From: Syntrophaceae bacterium UBA7544
Lineage (GTDB): Bacteria > Desulfobacterota > Syntrophia > Syntrophales > Smithellaceae
NCBI GenBank assembly: GCA_002479215.1
Contig: DLME01000292.1
Span: 1-20,987, forward strand
DNA length: 20,987 nucleotides
Reading direction: 5' to 3'
The notes under the pieces were generated by a model. It searched no databases, was not told the DNA's origin, and saw nothing but the letters and a program-made list of their open reading frames with translations. Below, in pieces: positions 16,532 through 20,987 of this stretch (position 1 is its first letter; each line of letters starts with the position of its first letter). A program made the translations under genes and the position numbers.

Positions 16532-17398
16532 TTAACTTTGGAAAAGAAAATACGGTGATGTACTATGATGCAGGGCGTGATTTTTTTCAATCTTCTTTTG
16601 ATTTACATTGGCATAGCAATAACGGCAGTCATGCCTGCACGTATTGTATTCGCCGATATCAACGCTTGCCACACATCCGCAGAGATCTCTTTGATTTTTA
16701 TCCTTTCCGATTTTTAGATTTACTCCGGTTAATTCCGCAATCAGACGATCATCAATGCATTTTCCATACTGAATTCCCAGATTGGCCAAGTCCATTTTTT
16801 CGGCGCATGTCTCTACTATTATTTTATTGTCTCCGGCAATGGCAGCAATCTTTTCTGCCAGCATTCGCATCTCGAATTCATCGAGCGGCCTCACGGAAAG
16901 ATGAGCCATTTTATTCTGTAGGTGGCGATACATATCGATAAAACTGATGATGCATTTCTCCGTGTGCCCCGACAAGCGTTTTGCCAGCTCGCTGAATCGG
17001 TCAACGTGATAGTCGATGTTTATGTTTGCCGACAAAAGGATCGGATCATAGCGCCAGATGATTCGTTTCTTACCGATTTTACCGGAAAGCTTCAGGAACG
17101 TGTCGATAATTTCTGTTTTGGACGGCAGGTTCGGCTCGATATTCTTGTCGTAAGGTGTCAAGGTAAATTGAAAGTAAAAGTCGTAATCTTGAAGAAGTTG
17201 CAGCCGATCCATCATCGGCGCCGGGTTTTTCGTCCAGAAAACAATGCAGTCAACATCTGGAGGGGCAAGCGATATATTCCTGATCTGCTGGGGATTCATC
17301 GGATTGCGCACCAGAACTAACCCTTCGTGAAGCCGATTGAAAAACCAGTCACTATAAAAAGCAGGAATGTCCGTCCGGCGGCTGCAACTAATGATCAT
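16532..17398 (-). CDS. DUF1848 family protein with C-terminal CX3CX2C motif
   Basis: Conserved protein of unknown function, 288 residues. The N-terminus MIISCSRRTDIPAFYSDW is the family hallmark, followed by VFWTKNPAPM and FQFTLTPYDKNIEPNLP. Near the C-terminus CGCVASVDIG and CRHDCRYC occur. The latter is CX3CX2C (Cys254, 258, 261), the spacing that holds the 4Fe-4S cluster of radical SAM enzymes, but at the C-terminal instead of the N-terminal end. The core looks like alternating helix and strand, compatible with a TIM-type barrel. I use the ATG at 17398; a TTG five codons earlier is possible, and neither has a good ribosome binding site. It is first of the DUF1848-AlkD-OsmC run, with five bases to AlkD, so a role in damage repair or base modification is conceivable but unproven. 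Confidence 0.87.
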   Translation of the reverse strand: MIISCSRRTDIPAFYSDWFFNRLHEGLVLVRNPMNPQQIRNISLAPPDVDCIVFWTKNPAPMMDRLQLLQDYDFYFQFTLTPYDKNIEPNLPSKTEIIDTFLKLSGKIGKKRIIWRYDPILLSANINIDYHVDRFSELAKRLSGHTEKCIISFIDMYRHLQNKMAHLSVRPLDEFEMRMLAEKIAAIAGDNKIIVETCAEKMDLANLGIQYGKCIDDRLIAELTGVNLKIGKDKNQRDLCGCVASVDIGEYNTCRHDCRYCYANVNQKKIEKNHALHHSTSPYFLFQS

Positions 17399-17413
17399 TT
17401 TATGCAAAACCAA

Positions 17414-17546
17414 AAATACGTTGACTTGCTCTAATCTAACTTTTACTTATCAAACATCAAATAATATTGCTAATGTAATTGTCAATTACACCTCCAACTG
17501 TCTAATGGCGGGCAATTAACAAATTAGAGATTTACAAATTGAAAGA
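17414..17546. other. AT-rich intergenic region upstream of the DUF1848 gene
   Basis: Holds the perfect palindrome TGTAATTG-T-CAATTACA at 17474-17490. It contains a minus-strand TTGACA (17480-17485) without a good -10 at 16-18 bp. A promoter for the DUF1848 operon is expected here but not clearly resolved. Confidence 0.35.
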
Positions 17547-17620
17547 GATTAACGACGACTCCCAAGCTAAACCAAGGGCACGCCAGTGGCGTGACCATCA
17601 GCTCAAACGCCTTGTTGGGT
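17547..17620 (-). repeat. attC-like imperfect palindrome at the 3' end of the HNH gene
   Basis: Minus strand, 74 bp, beginning with ACCCAAC (fits the R'' box RYYYAAC) and ending with GTTAATC (one mismatch to the R' box GTTRRRY). Inside are matching AGCT-containing L-like boxes (GAGCTG and TTAGCTT), about nine to ten bases from the outer boxes. At the centre is a perfect 6-bp stem CACGCC-act-GGCGTG (17579-17593). The HNH gene stop codon lies inside the left half, as is common in integron cassettes. No integrase or second attC is in the window, so it would be a lone site. Resemblance is by eye only. Confidence 0.45.
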
Positions 17621-18451
17621 GTTGCTCCGGGGAGTACCCACAACAACCTTATACATGGGTATACCCTGAATATCCGAAAAAATGCGAACTGACACTAGTA
17701 GAAAGGTGGTGCCCCCGAGAGATCTGACGGAAGACAGGTTTAAACTGTAATGGACAGGCAGACGCTGTGGTATTTCTCTCGAACCGCCGACGTAGTGCGC
17801 TAGATACTTAACGTCACTGCCGAGAATGATAGGTAGCAATACCGGAGAAAACCCATCGAGTCCGAGCTCTGCGACAGCATAAGCATGCGCGATTTTCGCT
17901 AACAGTCTTCCCAACTGAGTACTAGTTGCGCTGCTTCTTGGCGGCTTGAAAGTCACACTTCCTTGCGCCAGGTACTCTTTCATTAGATCTCCAAATGTGG
18001 GTAGGATCCCTGCAGCAACACCGCCTGTTAGTAACTTTTCTACTGGCTTAATATCCAAAAGCACCTCAGGAGTGTCAAATAATAAAGTGACAACTAACGC
18101 TGGATATTTTTCTATTGGAATCGCTTTAATAATCGATTTTCCTTTGATCGTCACTTCCAGGGGCAGTGTTCGGGGCACACGCTTTTTCTTTTTCCCAAAT
18201 CCCTTTTGGACGCGCGCGGCATAAAACGTGCTTCGCAGCCAATCCAGTTCAACCTGGCTGGTGATTTGTTCGCAGCTTCTGCACGAAGCTTCAGGAAGAA
18301 CAAGTCGTCCACCCAACCCTTCGGCGACAATGTGCTCGTCACCGAGTTTATTGTTTGAGTCTGCGAAGTAACGATTAGCGCCGCAGTAGATACAACGTCC
18401 AACCGGCGGATAGGTATTTTCTTGTAGCAAGAATGAGGCCGCCGTGGCCAT
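17603..18451 (-). CDS. HNH-type zinc-finger protein, probable cassette-borne gene
   Basis: Protein of 282 residues with an N-terminal HNH-like zinc finger: Cys20 and Cys23 (CIYC), then DEHIVAEGLGG with His40, then Cys57 and Cys60 (CRSC). The DEH plus GLGG arrangement is like the HNH_5 group of endonuclease-like domains. However, the residue after the last Cys is Glu where Asn is usual, so nuclease activity is uncertain. Residues 70-282 match no family I recognise. Lys-rich GKKKKR (about 85-90) could touch nucleic acid. The ATG at 18451 has GGAG about 12 bases upstream. It sits alone between alaS and the DUF1848 operon, and its stop codon lies within an attC-like palindrome, which suggests acquisition as a gene cassette. 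Confidence 0.72.
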   Translation of the reverse strand: MATAASFLLQENTYPPVGRCIYCGANRYFADSNNKLGDEHIVAEGLGGRLVLPEASCRSCEQITSQVELDWLRSTFYAARVQKGFGKKKKRVPRTLPLEVTIKGKSIIKAIPIEKYPALVVTLLFDTPEVLLDIKPVEKLLTGGVAAGILPTFGDLMKEYLAQGSVTFKPPRSSATSTQLGRLLAKIAHAYAVAELGLDGFSPVLLPIILGSDVKYLAHYVGGSREIPQRLPVHYSLNLSSVRSLGGTTFLLVSVRIFSDIQGIPMYKVVVGTPRSNTQQGV

Positions 18452-18560
18452 GTGCTTTTCATCTCCAAAAAATCAATCAGTTCTGAACGATTGGCTGTAT
18501 TAATTTGTTTAGTATTTTAATCTATATAAATTTTGTTGATTTTAAATATGGCTGGATTTA
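18452..18560 (-). other. Gap between alaS and the HNH gene
   Basis: AT-rich. On the minus strand CAATC...GATTG followed by ATTTTTT could be a weak terminator for alaS just before the HNH start. No GTTRRRY-type box is found upstream of the HNH gene, so the upstream boundary of a presumed cassette is not marked. Confidence 0.3.
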
Positions 18561-20987
18561 TCACCTAGTCAGCAACTTTTCCAGCGCTGCAATTGCTTTT
18601 CCTAAATTCTCCGGTTGGGTGCCACCGGCCTGAGCCATTTCTGGTCTGCCGCCACCGCTTCCGCCCACCAGCGGAGCGAGTTCCTTGATAATGTTTCCGG
18701 CAGAAAATTTTCCTGTCAGGTCTTTGGTCACCATACACAAAAGCAGGGCTTTTTCTCCCGCTTTGCTGCCCAAAAGAATAATGCCGGATTCCATTTTGTC
18801 ACGCAATTTATCGCCGAAGTCGCGCAGCGTCTTGACATCGGCAATGCTCACTTCCGCGGCCAGTACTTTCACGCCGCCGATTTCGCGCGCCTGGCTGAGA
18901 AGATCGCCAGAATCCTTAGACGCAAGCTTACCTTTGAGGGCCTCAATTTCTTTTTCCAAATCTTTTGTATGTTTAAACAGTTTTTCGGTTCGGTCCACAA
19001 GCTCCAGCGGATTGGCTTTAAACAGATTGGCCGCTTTTTTGAGCTCTTCTTCCGCTTTTTGCACATGTGTGAGTGCTTCCTTACCGGTAACAGCTTCAAT
19101 TCTGCGGACACCAGCGGCAATGGCCGATTCGTGGATAACCTTGAGCAAGCCGATTTCGCCCGTGCGCTGCACATGCGTGCCGCCGCAAAGCTCCATGCTC
19201 ATCTCGCCCATTTTGACAATGCGGACGGTCGCACCGTACCTTTCATCAAACACAGCCGTTGCACCGGTTTTGAGTGCCTCTTCCAACGCGCAAACTTCCG
19301 TCTGCACGGGCAGATTTCTGCGAATCATGTCATTGGCAATATCTTCCACACGCTGGAGTTCTTCATCGCTGATTTTGGAAAAATGAGTAAAGTCGAAACG
19401 CATACCCTCAGCCGTCACTTGCGAGCCGGATTGTTTGATATGATCGCCCAGCACGGTTTTGAGCGACGCCTGCAAAATATGTGTGCCGGAATGGTTGGCC
19501 TGAATTGCCTTTCTTTTTTCGGCATCGACAAGTAAATGCGTTTTATCACCGATTTTAATATTTCCCTTTTTCACAATTCCTTTGTGCACAATAAAATTTT
19601 CCACCGGCTTTTTGGTGTCGAGCACGGTAAAGTTAAAACCAGCACCTTCCAGAAAACCCGTGTCACCGATCTGTCCGCCGGATTCGCCATAAAAAGGCGT
19701 TGTATCCAAAACCACATCCGCCTTCTGGCCTTCAGTTGCGCGCTCCACTGGTTTCCCATCGATGAAAATAGCAGTAATTAGTGACTGAGTTTTGATGACA
19801 CCTTCATAACCGCAAAACTCGCTCAATATTCCGGAGCTTGCCGCTTTGAGGTAGCACTCAGCTACTGCTTCTTCACCGCTTCCTTTCCAGGCGCCGCGCG
19901 CTCTTTCTTTCTGCTTCTCCATCTCGGTTTCAAAGCCAGCCGCATCGAGTGTAAAATTACCTTTTTTAACAATGTCCGCAGTCAAGTCGGTGGGGAAACC
20001 AAACGTATCGTAGAGTTTAAAAACCAAAGCGCCGGGCAGAACCGACTGGCCCGCTTTCTTCAAAGCTGCCGTTTCTTCCTGCAAAATGCGCAGTCCGGCG
20101 TCGAGCGTTTCCATAAAACGCTGTTCTTCGTTGAGAATGACTTTGGTAATGTAAGAAGCCTTATCGGCCAGATCGGGATAGACATATTTCATCACATCCA
20201 TGACAACGTGCGCGCTCTCGTGCAAAAAAGGTTTGTTGATGCCGAGCAGTTTTCCGTGGCGCGCCGCCCGCCGCAAAATGCGTCTGAGCACATAGCCGCG
20301 GCCTTCATTGCTAGGGAGGATACCGTCACCAATCAAAAATGTCACAGCACGGCTGTGATCGGCAATGACCCGGATGGAAACATCATTGTCAGTATTCTTA
20401 CCGTAGGTCTTACCGGATGTTTTTTCCACACGTCGGATAATGGGCATGAAAAAATCAGTATCATAGTTGCTCTTCACGCCCTGAATAACAGCCGTCAAGC
20501 GCTCCAATCCCATGCCGGTATCGATGCTGGGCTTGGCCAGCGGATTTAATTTACCGTTTTCATCGCGATCAAACTGCGTGAAGACAAGATTCCAGATTTC
20601 CAGATAGCGGTCACAACCGCAGTCCAGATCGCATTCGGCACGCCCGCAGCCGGTGCCTTTGCCCTGGTCATAAATGATTTCAGAGCAGGGGCCACAAGGG
20701 CCGGTCTCCCCCATCATCCAAAAATTACTTTTTTCACCCATGCGGACGATGCGATCTTTCGGCACTTTCAGCTTTTTATTCCAGATAGCGAAGGCATCAT
20801 CGTCATCTTTATAAATCGTGACCCACATCTTTTCTTGGGGCAATTTAACAATGTCTATCAAGTATTCCCACGCCCAGGCAATCGCTTCTTCTTTAAAATA
20901 ATCACCAAAGGAAAAATTGCCAAGCATTTCGAAAAAAGTATGATGCCGCGTGGTAACGCCGACATTTTCCAGGTCGTTGTGCTTGCC
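18561..20987 (-). CDS. alaS: Alanyl-tRNA synthetase, N-terminus cut by the window edge
   Basis: Charges tRNA-Ala with alanine and edits mischarged Ser/Gly; cytosolic. The frame is open to base 20987, and about 70 N-terminal residues are missing by comparison with the family (808 seen of an expected 870-880). The visible chain starts at GKHNDLENVGVTTRHHTFFE of the class II catalytic core, passes GETGPCGPCSEI and a Cys-rich insert (CGRAECDLDCGCDRY), and reaches the editing domain with zinc ligands in NHSGTH and CGGTH. It closes with a coiled coil and the C-Ala end (LVGGSGGGRPEMAQAGG), the conserved Gly-rich motif. Nothing suggests damage. The 109-bp gap to the HNH gene downstream has only a weak 5-bp hairpin with a T-run, so the transcript end is unclear. 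Confidence 0.97.
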   Translation of the reverse strand, partial: GKHNDLENVGVTTRHHTFFEMLGNFSFGDYFKEEAIAWAWEYLIDIVKLPQEKMWVTIYKDDDDAFAIWNKKLKVPKDRIVRMGEKSNFWMMGETGPCGPCSEIIYDQGKGTGCGRAECDLDCGCDRYLEIWNLVFTQFDRDENGKLNPLAKPSIDTGMGLERLTAVIQGVKSNYDTDFFMPIIRRVEKTSGKTYGKNTDNDVSIRVIADHSRAVTFLIGDGILPSNEGRGYVLRRILRRAARHGKLLGINKPFLHESAHVVMDVMKYVYPDLADKASYITKVILNEEQRFMETLDAGLRILQEETAALKKAGQSVLPGALVFKLYDTFGFPTDLTADIVKKGNFTLDAAGFETEMEKQKERARGAWKGSGEEAVAECYLKAASSGILSEFCGYEGVIKTQSLITAIFIDGKPVERATEGQKADVVLDTTPFYGESGGQIGDTGFLEGAGFNFTVLDTKKPVENFIVHKGIVKKGNIKIGDKTHLLVDAEKRKAIQANHSGTHILQASLKTVLGDHIKQSGSQVTAEGMRFDFTHFSKISDEELQRVEDIANDMIRRNLPVQTEVCALEEALKTGATAVFDERYGATVRIVKMGEMSMELCGGTHVQRTGEIGLLKVIHESAIAAGVRRIEAVTGKEALTHVQKAEEELKKAANLFKANPLELVDRTEKLFKHTKDLEKEIEALKGKLASKDSGDLLSQAREIGGVKVLAAEVSIADVKTLRDFGDKLRDKMESGIILLGSKAGEKALLLCMVTKDLTGKFSAGNIIKELAPLVGGSGGGRPEMAQAGGTQPENLGKAIAALEKLLTR

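Noticed and set aside
17432..17438. A perfect minus-strand GTTAGAT box as the right end of a longer attC site starting at 17620.
   Set aside because: The resulting 189-bp site would exceed the usual attC length, and such a box is expected by chance many times in the window.
18615..19535. Long open frames on the plus strand opposite alaS (up to about 306 codons).
   Set aside because: They are antisense shadows of the strongly conserved alaS reading frame and resemble no protein family.

Overview
The window reads as chromosomal DNA of an anaerobic bacterium. The gene set is a three-module cobalamin-dependent methionine synthase without reactivation domain, a short TonB protein, a PreP-type M16 peptidase, a tyrosine phenol-lyase/tryptophanase-type enzyme, an isomerase-type crotonase and a multi-PAS diguanylate cyclase. 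This mixture and the middling GC content suggest Desulfobacterota (a Syntrophales-like lineage), but that is inference from gene content only. No rRNA, tRNA, CRISPR array, transposase, integrase or phage gene was seen.

Layout. (1) 3-6084, plus strand, a tightly spaced run: 3' part of metH, a tonB-like gene, pyrE and a large M16C metalloprotease. (2) 6156-8557, minus strand: a YbjT-like NAD(P)-binding/DUF2867 protein preceded by a FabG-like SDR. (3) 8712-12463, plus strand: a histidine phosphatase, a PAS4-GGDEF diguanylate cyclase and a UbiA-like membrane prenyltransferase. The SDR and the phosphatase are divergent. Their 154-bp gap holds two good sigma70-type promoters with a perfect dyad exactly between the two -35 boxes. 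(4) 12464-12776: no supportable gene. (5) 12777-15234, minus strand: the beta-eliminating lyase with its own strong promoter, downstream of a crotonase gene that ends in a clear intrinsic terminator. (6) 15384-17398, minus strand, an apparent operon: DUF1848 protein with a C-terminal CX3CX2C motif, an AlkD-like DNA glycosylase and an OsmC-like protein. (7) 17603-18451, minus strand: an HNH-type zinc-finger protein whose 3' end runs into an attC-like imperfect palindrome, as in an integron gene cassette. (8) 18561-20987, minus strand: alaS, cut by the window edge.

Most of the window is housekeeping or ordinary metabolic DNA. The points most worth a second look are the lone attC-like site behind the HNH gene, the DUF1848-AlkD pair, the phenol-lyase-type specificity residue in the lyase, and the symmetric divergent control region at 8596-8678. 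I did not find a convincing undescribed multi-gene system.
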